Part shown: positions 54,555 to 62,982 of the stretch, in pieces
Layout: each line of letters starts with the position of its first letter
How positions within the stretch are numbered: position 1 is the first letter of the stretch
Source: Gammaproteobacteria bacterium
Lineage (GTDB): Bacteria; Pseudomonadota; Gammaproteobacteria; Xanthomonadales; Wenzhouxiangellaceae
NCBI GenBank assembly: GCA_018819105.1
Contig: JAHJQV010000027.1
Span: 1 to 64,000 of the forward strand
Length of the DNA stretch: 64,000 bases
Direction: 5' to 3'
Translations under genes and position numbers: made by a program
Notes under the pieces: model-generated
Database searches by the model: none
Told to the model about the DNA's origin: nothing
The model's input: the letters and a program-made list of their open reading frames with translations, nothing else

Positions 54555-55223
54555 TCAGAGGTTCTTTAGCAGTTCACGAACCTGCTGCAACAGTCGCTTG
54601 CGGCGCAACAACAGGTGCCAGCGGCGTCCGCCCAGTTGATGCCAAAGCCAGGCACAGCGCAGGGCGGCCAGCAGCAGCGCGCGGATCAATTGAATGTTGG
54701 TTTCATTCTGCAGATACACCGGCTTGCCGTGCACCACCACCTGTGGTTCCAGCCTGCGCACCTGACTGGTCCAGACATCGGCCAGTTGGGTGATCAACTC
54801 CTGTGCAGGCGCACCGCCGGGTTCCATGTCCGCCTCAGACTGCTGCTGCTCGTCCGGGTCGCCAGCGCGGCCACCGACGCCGCTCAGATTGATCAGTTGC
54901 AGCTCTCTGGCCACGGCCTGTTGCACGCTGCTGGAGCGGCGCAGATTTTTCTCCATCTGCATCACCGCCATGGCGTACTGCAGCGCCGGCAGGTAGTTCT
55001 GCTCGCCCTGCAGCATCTCCTGCATGCGCTGCAGACCATAGCGCAGACTGTCGAGGCTGCCAATGGCATCAGTAAGCTGGTCGGGGTCTTGCTGCAGCAC
55101 GCTGGCTATGCTTGCCCGGGTTGCTGCCGGATCGGTTTCGCCGCGGTTGGCGATGTCCTCGATCTGACACACTGCCTGCATGATTCCGGCCAGAGCGTGC
55201 GTTTGCTGCTGCGATTGGTTCAT
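54555..55223 (-). CDS. hflD: HflD family protein
   Basis: 222 residues, peripheral inner-membrane helical protein. In E. coli the homologue affects lambda lysogenisation by sequestering CII; its normal role is unclear. The N-terminus HALAGIMQAVCQIEDIAN and DLLRYGLQ-like LDSLRYGLQRM fit the family, as does the position directly after mnmA. The C-terminus (LIRALLLAALRCAWLWHQLGGRR) fits too. There is an extra acidic/Gly insertion (VGGRAGDPDEQQQSEADMEP) around residues 120-145. The ATG at 55223 overlaps the mnmA stop (ATGA). The usual downstream purB is replaced by acnA. Confidence 0.88.
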   Translation of the reverse strand: MNQSQQQTHALAGIMQAVCQIEDIANRGETDPAATRASIASVLQQDPDQLTDAIGSLDSLRYGLQRMQEMLQGEQNYLPALQYAMAVMQMEKNLRRSSSVQQAVARELQLINLSGVGGRAGDPDEQQQSEADMEPGGAPAQELITQLADVWTSQVRRLEPQVVVHGKPVYLQNETNIQLIRALLLAALRCAWLWHQLGGRRWHLLLRRKRLLQQVRELLKNL

Positions 55224-56362
55224 GTGCACACCGGCGCATCGGTGCGGTCAATGACACCGCCACCCAGACATTGATCGGCATGGTAGAACACCACCGACTG
55301 TCCCGGTGTCGCTGCCCACTGCGGCTGGTGAAAATGAACCTCGGCCTGGTCATCACCGGTCCACTGCAGTGTGCACGGCTGATCGGCCTGCCGATAACGG
55401 ATTTTTGCGGCCAGCGGCTGCCCTGCGGGCGCACTGCCAGCTATCCAGTTGAGCCGCGTCAGGCTGAGTTGCTGTGCCTGCAGACAGGCATGATCGTGCT
55501 GTTGCGAGACATACACCGTGTTGCTGTCCATGTCCTTGCCAATCACGTACCAGGGCGCATCCATCGCTCCGCGCACTCCGCCGATGCCCAGACCCTGACG
55601 CTGCCCGAGGGTAAAAAACTGTGCGCCATGATGTTGTCCCAGCAAGCGGCCGGAATCATCCCGGATGTCGCCGCTGCACGGTGGCAACCAGCGCGCCAGA
55701 AAGTCACTGAGCCGGCGCTCACCGATGAAGCAGATGCCGGTGGAATCTTTCTTCGCATGGACCACAAGACCGGCCTGATGAGCCCGTGATCTGACTTCGG
55801 GTTTGTGCATGCTGCCAACCGGAAACAGTGCAGCGGCCAGCTGCTGCTGGGTGATGGCATAGAGAAAGTAACTCTGGTCCTTGTTCTCATCCACGCCGCG
55901 CAGCAGCTCATGCAGGCCATCGCGGACGCGCTTGCGCACATAATGACCGGTGGCCATGTGGCTGGCCCCCAGATCCTGGGCATGTTCGAGGAACACCTTG
56001 AACTTGATTTCGCGATTGCACAGGATGTCAGGGTTCGGAGTCCGCCCGCTACGGTACTCCTGGAGAAAATCCGCGAACACGTGATCCCAGTATTCTGAAG
56101 CAAAATTGCGCGTGAAAAAGCGCATTCCAAGCTGGTCGGCAACCGCGCGGGCATCGGCGGCATCGGCGGCGGCAGGGCATTCCCCGGCATCGTCCTCTTC
56201 CCAGTTCTTCATGAACATGCCGGCGCATTCGATGCCGCTGTCGCGCACCAGACCGGCGCTCAGCGATGAATCCACACCACCGGACATGGCCACCATGATC
56301 ATGTCAGGAGTGGTCTGCCCGGAAGGCAGATATGTCTGGGTTGTTGATGCCATGCCGACCAT
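55220..56362 (-). CDS. mnmA: tRNA 2-thiouridylase
   Basis: Installs sulfur at position 2 of wobble U34 in tRNA-Glu, -Gln and -Lys. The 380 residues contain the PP-loop MSGGVDSSL (about residues 26-34), the catalytic Cys in NPDILCNREIKF, the second Cys in DSTGICFIGERRL, and GQHHGAQFFTLGQRQGLGIGG. The N-terminal 20 residues (MVGMASTTQTYLPS...) are extra relative to most MnmA, so the real start could be the inner ATG at 56353 or 56302. It is divergent from clpS and coupled to hflD. A tRNA-Glu(UUC) gene, one of its substrates, is in the same window. Confidence 0.93.
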   Translation of the reverse strand: MVGMASTTQTYLPSGQTTPDMIMVAMSGGVDSSLSAGLVRDSGIECAGMFMKNWEEDDAGECPAAADAADARAVADQLGMRFFTRNFASEYWDHVFADFLQEYRSGRTPNPDILCNREIKFKVFLEHAQDLGASHMATGHYVRKRVRDGLHELLRGVDENKDQSYFLYAITQQQLAAALFPVGSMHKPEVRSRAHQAGLVVHAKKDSTGICFIGERRLSDFLARWLPPCSGDIRDDSGRLLGQHHGAQFFTLGQRQGLGIGGVRGAMDAPWYVIGKDMDSNTVYVSQQHDHACLQAQQLSLTRLNWIAGSAPAGQPLAAKIRYRQADQPCTLQWTGDDQAEVHFHQPQWAATPGQSVVFYHADQCLGGGVIDRTDAPVCT

Positions 56363-56508
56363 ATGGGGTTGTTGCGGCAGCGATCAAACCCGCAGCACGA
56401 TCTGCTGCCGGCGCTGATGGTCGCCGACATGCCGCGGACACCTTTCTGTGTTCGGTAAACCCATGTATCATTGAAACCGTGAGCGACGAAACCATTTCAG
56501 GCTGCAAC

Positions 56509-56985
56509 ATGAACCATGATCGTGAGCAGAACATCCTCAGTGAACTTCCGGCAGTGGCTGACAGCGGCGTGAGCGGCGTTACCTGTCAGTATCCGGCAAG
56601 CGCGTGGCCGTTGGCCGCGGCGAACGGCGGCAATGGCCATCGACGCAGCGGTGCTGGAAGTGGTGGTGATGACGGCCTGGGCGAGGCGGGTCGCGATGCC
56701 GATCTCGCGCTTGCCGACCCGGAACTGGAGCAGCCGCGGATGTTCAAAGTGGTGTTGCTCAACGATGACTACACACCGATGGATTTCGTCATTGATGTGC
56801 TGATGCGCTTCTTTAATCTGGATTACGAGAAAGCCACCCAGATCATGCTGCATGTGCACACACGGGGCAAGGGCGTGTGTGGCGTCTACAGTTATCAGAT
56901 CGCCGAAGCAAAGGCCAAAATCGTCAACGATTTCGCCCGCGAGCACGAACATCCGCTGCAGTGCGGCGTGGAAGCCGCATCATGA
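56509..56985 (+). CDS. clpS: ClpS, ClpA adaptor of the N-end rule pathway
   Basis: Delivers proteins with destabilising N-termini to ClpAP. Residues about 78-158 are the conserved core: MFKVVLLNDDYTPMDFVIDV, then ATQIMLHVHTRGKGVCGVY and AREHEHPLQCGVE, with the Asn-Asp pair and His that bind the N-terminal residue present. The N-terminal ~75 residues are much longer than in E. coli (about 25) and Gly/Ala/Asp-rich (SGAGSGGDDGLGEAG). The ATG at 56509 is chosen; a GTG at 56479 is possible and neither has a clear ribosome-binding site. clpA follows 53 bases later. Confidence 0.92.
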   Translation: MNHDREQNILSELPAVADSGVSGVTCQYPASAWPLAAANGGNGHRRSGAGSGGDDGLGEAGRDADLALADPELEQPRMFKVVLLNDDYTPMDFVIDVLMRFFNLDYEKATQIMLHVHTRGKGVCGVYSYQIAEAKAKIVNDFAREHEHPLQCGVEAAS

Positions 56986-57038
56986 GCAACACTTCTGGAC
57001 AAAGCAGCCAGACCCAATGAACTGACCACGGACCCAGC

Positions 57039-59330
57039 ATGTTTACCAAACAACTCAAGCAGGCCATCGACCACGCCACGCACTATGCCCATGAAATGCG
57101 TCATGAGTTTGTCACGGTAGAGCATCTGTTGCTGGCGCTGTTGCGGGAACCTTCCGTCAGCGAGGTGCTGCTGGCCTGCAACGCCGACATCGAGCTGCTG
57201 GATCGGGATCTGTGTGATGTTCTCGCCAGCACGGTGCCGGAAATGCCCGCTGATGTCGAGCACGCTTCGCAACCGACCGTGGCCTTCAATCGCGTTCTGC
57301 GTCGCGCCATTTACCATGTGCAGTCATCCGGCAATCAGATGGTGCAGGGCATCAACATTCTGGTCGCCATCTTTGCGGAACAGCAGTCACACGCCGCCTG
57401 GTTGCTGCACAATCAGGGCATACGCCGGCTTGATGTGGTCAATTACATCTCCCACGGCATCAAGCCCGATGGCAGTGATGCCAACGCTGTGCCGCGGCTG
57501 AATGCGCCTGCAGCCGAACAGGAGCAGGGCAAGAGCGAGGACGTCAAGGCGCTGGATCTGTATGCCAGCAATCTCAATGAAATGGCGCGCCAGGATCTGA
57601 TTGCCCCCCTGATCGGCCGCAGCCGCGAGGTTGAACGCACACTGCAGATTCTGTGCCGGCGGCGCAAGAACAACCCGCTGCTGGTGGGTGAGTCCGGCGT
57701 AGGCAAGACGGCGATCGCCGAAGGTCTGGCGCGACGCATCGTCGAGCGTCAGGTTCCTGAAGCCATGCAGGACGCCACCATCTTTGCCCTCGACATCGGC
57801 TCACTGCTGGCTGGCAGCAAGTATCGCGGCGACTTTGAACAGCGACTGAAAGCCGTGCTGGCGGAACTGAAAAGCATTGACCATGCGGTGCTGTTCATCG
57901 ATGAAATCCACACCATCATCGGTGCCGGTGCTACCTCGGGCACGGTCATGGATGCCGCCAATCTGATCAAGCCGATGCTGGCCAATGGTCAGCTCAAGTG
58001 CATCGGCTCCACCACATTCCAGGAATACCGCGGCGTGTTCGAGAAGGACCGGGCGCTGTCCAGACGGTTTCAGAAGGTGGACATCGACGAGCCCAGTCAG
58101 GATGAGGCCGTGGAGATTCTGCGCGGCCTGCAGAACCGCTTCAGCGAGCACCATGGCGTGGTCTACACCGACGCCGCGCTGCGCAGTGCGGTGACACTGT
58201 CAGCACGTTATCTGCACGACCGTCAGCTTCCGGACAAGGCCATTGATGTCATCGACGAGGCCGGTGCGCGCGAACGGTTGAAGCTGCCTGATGACCGTTT
58301 GCAGCAGATCGATGAGGAACAGATCGAGCAGGTCATTGCCAGCATGGCCAAGATTCCCGAGCGCCGGGTCAGCACCTCCGACCGCGACGCGCTGTCGACG
58401 CTTGCGCGCGATCTGCAACTGGTGGTGTTCGGTCAGGATGAGGCCATCGACAATCTCAGCGCCGCCATCAAGCTGGCGCGCTCGGGTCTGGGCGATGCCG
58501 ACAAGCCGATCGGTTCGTTTCTGCTGGCCGGGCCCACCGGAGTTGGCAAGACCGAAGTGACGCGACAACTGGCCGCAATACTCGGCATAGAACTGGTGCG
58601 CATCGACATGTCCGAGTACATGGAAGCACACACGGTGTCACGCCTGATCGGCGCGCCGCCAGGCTATGTCGGCTTCGACCAGGGCGGCCTGCTGACCGAA
58701 TCCATCAAACAGAAACCGCACGCCGTGCTGTTGCTTGACGAGATCGAAAAGGCGCATCCGGACGTGTTCAACATACTGCTGCAGGTGATGGACCACGGCA
58801 AGCTCACCGACAGCAATGGCCGCACTACCGATTTTCGCAATGTCATCGTGGTCATGACCACCAATGCCGGTGCCGCCCAGTTGAGCAGTCGCTCGATCGG
58901 TTTTACCGGGCAGAAGGACGCCACCGATGCCATGGAAGTCATCCGCCGCAGCTTCTCACCTGAATTCCGCAATCGTCTGGATGCCATCATCCAGTTCAAG
59001 TCGCTGACCACCGAGGTCATCAGCAGGATTGTTGACAAGTTCCTGCTCGAACTCGAGGTCAATCTGAGCGATCGCCAGGTGTCATTGCAGGTCAGTGATG
59101 CGGCCCGCATGTGGCTGGCCGAGCGTGGATTTGATCCAGAAATGGGTGCCAGGCCAATGAAGCGTCTGATTCAACAGCAGATCAAGCATCGTCTGGCAGA
59201 CGAGTTGCTGTTCGGTACACTGGCACACACTGGTGGTCGGGTGCTGGTGGATCTGATCGATGGCGAGTTGCACATCGATGTGGCGGCTGAACAGACTTCA
59301 GAGGCAGACAAGGAAGAGATTCTGGATTAA
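57039..59330 (+). CDS. clpA: ClpA ATPase subunit of ClpAP protease
   Basis: Hexameric unfoldase that feeds substrates to ClpP. The 763 residues have the Clp N-domain (1-140; HEFVTVEHLLLALL), then AAA module 1 with Walker A GESGVGKT and Walker B VLFIDEIHTIIG, and AAA module 2 with Walker A GPTGVGKTE, Walker B VLLLDEIEKAHPDVFN and the C-terminal D2-small domain (ERGFDPEMGARPMKRLI). No M-domain coiled coil as in ClpB is present. Length equals E. coli ClpA (758). It pairs with clpS upstream and faces infA, a conserved gammaproteobacterial order. Confidence 0.96.
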   Translation: MFTKQLKQAIDHATHYAHEMRHEFVTVEHLLLALLREPSVSEVLLACNADIELLDRDLCDVLASTVPEMPADVEHASQPTVAFNRVLRRAIYHVQSSGNQMVQGINILVAIFAEQQSHAAWLLHNQGIRRLDVVNYISHGIKPDGSDANAVPRLNAPAAEQEQGKSEDVKALDLYASNLNEMARQDLIAPLIGRSREVERTLQILCRRRKNNPLLVGESGVGKTAIAEGLARRIVERQVPEAMQDATIFALDIGSLLAGSKYRGDFEQRLKAVLAELKSIDHAVLFIDEIHTIIGAGATSGTVMDAANLIKPMLANGQLKCIGSTTFQEYRGVFEKDRALSRRFQKVDIDEPSQDEAVEILRGLQNRFSEHHGVVYTDAALRSAVTLSARYLHDRQLPDKAIDVIDEAGARERLKLPDDRLQQIDEEQIEQVIASMAKIPERRVSTSDRDALSTLARDLQLVVFGQDEAIDNLSAAIKLARSGLGDADKPIGSFLLAGPTGVGKTEVTRQLAAILGIELVRIDMSEYMEAHTVSRLIGAPPGYVGFDQGGLLTESIKQKPHAVLLLDEIEKAHPDVFNILLQVMDHGKLTDSNGRTTDFRNVIVVMTTNAGAAQLSSRSIGFTGQKDATDAMEVIRRSFSPEFRNRLDAIIQFKSLTTEVISRIVDKFLLELEVNLSDRQVSLQVSDAARMWLAERGFDPEMGARPMKRLIQQQIKHRLADELLFGTLAHTGGRVLVDLIDGELHIDVAAEQTSEADKEEILD

Positions 59331-59341
59331 AAGATTGATAT

Positions 59342-59362
59342 ATGCTTATGATATATAAGCAT
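59342..59362. terminator. AT-rich hairpin between convergent clpA and infA
   Basis: ATGCTTA (59342-59348) and TAAGCAT (59356-59362) with a seven-base loop are followed by TATTTTG on the plus strand. The stem is weak but lies exactly in the 45-base gap between two convergent genes. Confidence 0.35.
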
Positions 59363-59375
59363 TATTTTGACCTTA

Positions 59376-59594
59376 TTACTTCATGCGATAGGTGATGCGC
59401 CCTTTGCTCAGATCGTACGGAGTCATTTCCACCTTGACCCGGTCACCGGTCAGTATGCGAATGTAGTTCTTGCGCATGCGCCCGGAAATGTGTGCCGTGA
59501 TCACATGTCCGTTGTCCAGTTCTACGCGAAACATGGTGTTGGGCAGGGTGTCGAGTACTTTTCCTTCCAGTTCAATCTGATCTTCACGGGCCAT
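59376..59594 (-). CDS. infA: Translation initiation factor IF-1
   Basis: Binds the ribosomal A site during initiation together with IF2 and IF3. The 72-residue S1/OB-fold protein is full length and near consensus ([59 protein letters not shown]). AAGGAG precedes the ATG at ideal spacing. It is a single-gene unit convergent with clpA, with its own upstream -10 element. Confidence 0.98.
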   Translation of the reverse strand: MAREDQIELEGKVLDTLPNTMFRVELDNGHVITAHISGRMRKNYIRILTGDRVKVEMTPYDLSKGRITYRMK

Positions 59595-60133
59595 GGCAGC
59601 TCCTTGGAGTGGTTCAAAACCGAAACATTATAGCTTATCTGTAGGCGGCAACGGCATTTGTCACCGCTGTGACCATGATCCCATATTCCTCACACACAAC
59701 GTCCACAGCAGCACAGCACAGTGGTTTCTGTTCATGTGATGCTGCATGGATGTCCTCGCGCATAGCGAGTGTCATCATCACGGCAGCAGGTTTCACATTA
59801 CATACCCAGTCCTTGAACCAGTGTATCGGTTGCTTCGTTTGTGCAGAATGCTGCTAGAGGTCGCTGTTAAGTTCATAGCATCGCATTGCTATTGAAGGCT
59901 CTGTTGGTATACATCTGATGTTATATTTAACATAATATACATTATGCGAAGTTAACTGGTCAGCTGGATCATGGGGAAATCCGGTGTGCAGTCAGATGTC
60001 CTTCAATTGCAGGAATAACCATGACTCGAATCGTGCCCGACATGCGAATATTGCCGAGTCTGTTTAACACTGTCGAGTGCATTGAGGCCTGGACGTGGAT
60101 GGCTATTATTCTGCTTACACTCAAACAACAGTC
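59595..60133. other. Intergenic region between infA and the GumN-like gene
   Basis: This divergent spacer of 539 bases contains the infA promoter at its left end. A minus-strand frame of 47 codons (59635-59778) has no ribosome-binding site and would run through the infA promoter, so I do not call it. To the right is an AT-rich block with two overlapping inverted repeats: TGTTA tatt TAACA (59919-59932) and CATAAT atac ATTATG (59931-59946). They look like operator or promoter elements for the rightward gene, about 190 bases from its start. Confidence 0.4.
59627..59655 (-). promoter_or_regulatory. Probable infA promoter
   Basis: On the minus strand a perfect TATAAT occupies 59632-59627, about 33 bases before the start codon. 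Seventeen bases upstream is GCCGTT, a poor -35, so the -10 carries the call. Confidence 0.5.
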
Positions 60134-61180
60134 ATGAATACCCAGATGGTGAATGCCCAGATAGGAAAGATTGGCAGCATTGCGCTGATTGGGCTGTGTG
60201 TTGTCATGCTGGCCGCCTGCAGCGGCCTTGAGCAACGCCGGCAGAACCATCCGCCGCTGTGGAAAATTCACAGCGCACACCACGACAATAATGTCTGGCT
60301 GTTTGGCACCATGCACACCATGCCGCGCGGCAAGTCTACGAGAATGAGAAAGATTCAGCGTGTGCTCAGTGGAGTCAGCCCGCGCCTGGTGCGTCCGCCA
60401 TGGGTTTCCAATGAGATTTTCACTGCACTGGTGAGTTCAGAGAAACTGGTCATCGAGTTGGGTCCAAGTGCTGATTTGCGCAATGATCCGGACCGGCTGA
60501 TGCAACATGTTGAGCGCGAATGGCAGGACTTGCAGACAGAGATGTCTGCGGCAGCAGGGTTACCAAAGCTGGGTGAACTCAGGCTGGATGCAGAGACCAC
60601 ACGCGCGCTGCAAAACGAGGCCTCCAGTCGCAACATTGCTTTCAAGAGGCTGCAGGATCTGCCGCTGCCGGCAGTCCTGCTGTTGTTTTCGATCGTACCG
60701 AATGCAGCCTTCACTGCCCTTTCCCAGCCCGGCGCAGAAGACTGGCTGGTCGCCACGATGCGCTTGCGTGACCGCCGCATTGACGGTCTGGAACAGCGCG
60801 ATGGCCGCCTGCTCGCTCTGGTGACCACCTTGATGCAAACCGATCGCAGTGATTATGCCCGGGTGATCAAGGACTATCTGGCCACCTCACTGCAGACCTC
60901 CACTGATGTTGAAGCGGATCTTGAACGCATCTACGCCAACTGGCTGCGCGGTGACAGCCCTGCACGGCAGCAGTCAAGAATGCAGTTTGCCGCACGCTAT
61001 CCGGAGATTCATCAGGCCTTCATCGCGCAACGCAATTTCCAGTGGCTGGATGAAATCACACACCTGACCGACAGTGGCGAGCGCGTCTTTATCGCTGTTG
61101 GCGAGGCACATCTTTATGGCCCGGGCAACCTGCGGGAACTGCTGACACATCGCGGCTATCGATTGCAGCGCATACACTGA
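60134..61180 (+). CDS. TraB/GumN-family lipoprotein
   Basis: 348 residues from ATG 60134. The signal GLCVVMLAACSG ends in a lipobox Cys (near 29), so the protein is a lipoprotein. The family's two His motifs are present: WLFGTMHTMP near the start of the mature domain and VGEAHLYGPGNLRELLTHRG at the end. Members related to Tiki/ChaN-type folds are proposed metal-dependent proteases, but bacterial GumN/TraB function is not settled. The middle is helical (MQHVEREWQDLQTEMSAAAG). The upstream ATG at 60095 would add 13 residues and weaken the signal peptide. It is monocistronic and convergent with ygfX. Confidence 0.8.
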   Translation: MNTQMVNAQIGKIGSIALIGLCVVMLAACSGLEQRRQNHPPLWKIHSAHHDNNVWLFGTMHTMPRGKSTRMRKIQRVLSGVSPRLVRPPWVSNEIFTALVSSEKLVIELGPSADLRNDPDRLMQHVEREWQDLQTEMSAAAGLPKLGELRLDAETTRALQNEASSRNIAFKRLQDLPLPAVLLLFSIVPNAAFTALSQPGAEDWLVATMRLRDRRIDGLEQRDGRLLALVTTLMQTDRSDYARVIKDYLATSLQTSTDVEADLERIYANWLRGDSPARQQSRMQFAARYPEIHQAFIAQRNFQWLDEITHLTDSGERVFIAVGEAHLYGPGNLRELLTHRGYRLQRIH

Positions 61181-61387
61181 CAGATAGCGATCATCTCTGG
61201 ACATTGCCGATCAGAGCTGCCCGACGATTCTCCATGCCCGGGTTATACGTCACTCTACTTGCCACGGTGTTTTGCTCGCACGCGCATTCTCAGCGGGTGA
61301 GCAAGTCTCCGGCAGACTTGGGCGAAAAAGCACCGTACCCACTGTGCCCAGAATCCACCAGGCCACGATTGGCGGGGATCAGCCAGG

Positions 61388-61852
61388 CTATGGACTGTGC
61401 ACGTTCGCAGGGTCAGAGGAGTGGTATTTGAGACAGACCGCCAATCGGCGAAACACATCCGCTTCATGCTGGTGTTTCCAGAACCACAGGTGCACCACCC
61501 TGCCCCGACCCGCATCGGCCACCACACCATGAACAATGATCAGCCAGGGGCTGAGCAGAAACTGCGGCTGCAGTTGCAGCAGGCATCGCTCACCCTGGTG
61601 ATCCAGCAGTGACCAGAGCTCATTGTGCCGGTACACCAGTGCATGCCAGCGCTGCGCATTCTGTGCATGCCGATGCTGCCACCATGCAGAGGCAGCGATC
61701 AACATGGCCAGTGAAGCCTGTAGCCACCATGGCAAAGCGCTGATCAGTACAGCAAACAGTGCTATTGGCAGCAGCAGGATGGCTGACCAGAAGCGCAAGC
61801 GGTCGGGCTTGAGAGGGATTTGCAGTGGTGCCTGAGCCGCGGCGCTGGTCAA
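61388..61852 (-). CDS. ygfX: YgfX-like inner-membrane protein
   Basis: 154 residues with two adjacent membrane spans (residues about 21-56: WSAILLLPIALFAVLISALPWWL..., then LAMLIAASAWW) and a basic cytoplasmic tail. It fits the YgfX/CptA family, which is encoded next to sdhE in many gammaproteobacteria. E. coli YgfX has been described as affecting cytoskeletal proteins, and in Serratia it interacts with SdhE. The start codon is TTG at 61852, overlapping the sdhE stop (TTGA). Identification rests on topology, size and adjacency to sdhE more than on strong motifs. Confidence 0.68.
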   Translation of the reverse strand: MTSAAAQAPLQIPLKPDRLRFWSAILLLPIALFAVLISALPWWLQASLAMLIAASAWWQHRHAQNAQRWHALVYRHNELWSLLDHQGERCLLQLQPQFLLSPWLIIVHGVVADAGRGRVVHLWFWKHQHEADVFRRLAVCLKYHSSDPANVHSP

Positions 61853-62106
61853 CGGCTACGCATACAGTCAATCAGCGCCTGCAGCTCACTGTCCTGGCAT
61901 TGGATGCGACCGCTTAGCCAGTCCCAGAGTACATCGTCTGGCTGTTGCAGCAGCACCATGAATGACTGTCTGCTGGCGGCGCTGGCATGTGGATAGTGCT
62001 GTTCCAGATAGCTCAGCAGCAGCGTGTCCAGTTCCTGCATGCCACGGCGACAACGCCAGCGCAGCGACTTTTCCGGGTAGTCCAGCTTGCGTGTCGGTGC
62101 TGTCAA
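61849..62106 (-). CDS. sdhE: SdhE, flavin attachment factor for succinate dehydrogenase
   Basis: Promotes covalent FAD attachment to SdhA. The 85-residue helical protein has the defining segment LRWRCRRGMQELDTLLLSYL (the RGxxE motif, here RGMQE) plus FMVLLQQPDDVLWDWLSG. No ATG is available near the expected start. The best choice is TTG at 62106, giving N-terminus (M)TAPTRKLDYPEKS, which fits the family; an upstream ATG at 62175 would lie inside sdhB. It follows sdhB by 22 bases and overlaps ygfX. Confidence 0.88.
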   Translation of the reverse strand: MTAPTRKLDYPEKSLRWRCRRGMQELDTLLLSYLEQHYPHASAASRQSFMVLLQQPDDVLWDWLSGRIQCQDSELQALIDCMRSR

Positions 62107-62128
62107 AATGGCGATGCCGCAATAAGCG

Positions 62129-62917
62129 TCAGACCACGCCCTGACGATGGGCCAGCTCGTGCTTGATTTCGGCAATGGCCTTGGCCGGATTGAGGCCTTT
62201 CGGACAGGCGTTGGTGCAGTTCATGATGGTGTGACAGCGATACACCCGAAACGGGTCTTCCAGGTTGTCCAGGCGTGCACCTTTGGCTTCATCACGTGAA
62301 TCAGCGATCCAGCGGTACGCCTGCAACAGCGTCGCCGGCCCCAGATAGCGATCACTGTTCCACCAGTAACTGGGACAGGAGGTGGAGCAGCAGGCGCATA
62401 GAATGCACTCATACAGTCCATCCAGTTTTTTGCGCTCCTCCGGACTCTGCAGGCGTTCACGGTTGGGTGCAACCGCGCTGTCAGCCTGCAGCCATGGCTG
62501 CACCGACTCCAGCTGGGCATAAAAATTGCTCAGATCAGGCACCAGATCCTTGACCACGGGCATGTGCGGCAGTGGATAGATCTTGATGTCGCCGCTGTAT
62601 TCACTGATGGAGCGCGTGCATGCCAGCGTATTGGTGCCGGCAATGTTCATGGCGCAGGAGCCGCAAATGCCCTCGCGGCATGAGCGGCGAAAGGTCAGGG
62701 TCGGATCGATCTGGTTCTTGATGTGGATGATGGCATCCAGCACCATCGGACCGCAGTCGTCCAGATCGACCTCATAACTGTCGACGCGCGGATTCTCACC
62801 GCTGTCGGGATCCCAGCGATAAATGCGAAAGGTCTTGACCCGCGCGGCATCTGCATCCGCCTTGAAGGTCTTGCCGGGACGGATGCGCGAGTTTTTCGGT
62901 AAGGTGAATTCTGCCAT
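62129..62917 (-). CDS. sdhB: Succinate dehydrogenase iron-sulfur subunit
   Basis: Carries electrons from the SdhA flavin to quinone. The 262 residues show the [2Fe-2S] ligands in [14 protein letters not shown] and LACT, the [4Fe-4S] set in [12 protein letters not shown], and the [3Fe-4S] set in [17 protein letters not shown]. All Cys are in place. The start is ATG 62917 ([11 protein letters not shown]), with a GGAAA Shine-Dalgarno; an ATG three codons upstream is too close to it. Its leader contains a 16-base tandem duplication. It is separated from sdhA by a small membrane-protein gene. Confidence 0.96.
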   Translation of the reverse strand: MAEFTLPKNSRIRPGKTFKADADAARVKTFRIYRWDPDSGENPRVDSYEVDLDDCGPMVLDAIIHIKNQIDPTLTFRRSCREGICGSCAMNIAGTNTLACTRSISEYSGDIKIYPLPHMPVVKDLVPDLSNFYAQLESVQPWLQADSAVAPNRERLQSPEERKKLDGLYECILCACCSTSCPSYWWNSDRYLGPATLLQAYRWIADSRDEAKGARLDNLEDPFRVYRCHTIMNCTNACPKGLNPAKAIAEIKHELAHRQGVV

Positions 62918-62926
62918 GACTATCAT

Positions 62927-62957
62927 TTTCCAGGCTTAAGGGTTTCCAGGCTTAAGG
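62927..62957 (-). repeat. 16-base tandem duplication in the sdhB leader
   Basis: The 15 bases at 62927-62941 recur exactly at 62943-62957 (period 16). Each copy contains, on the minus strand, CCTTAAGCCTGGAAA, that is a palindromic CTTAAG and a GGAAA resembling a ribosome-binding site. The copy nearer sdhB supplies its Shine-Dalgarno. Confidence 0.9.
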
Positions 62958-62982
62958 CGGTGATTCGAATCGAGGCTGCTTA

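Noticed and set aside
59635-59778. 47-codon minus-strand frame upstream of infA
   Set aside because: No ribosome-binding site, no recognisable motif, and it would overlap the infA promoter.
62107-62175. Upstream ATG start for sdhE
   Set aside because: It lies inside the end of sdhB, and the added residues ([14 protein letters not shown]...) have no counterpart in SdhE.
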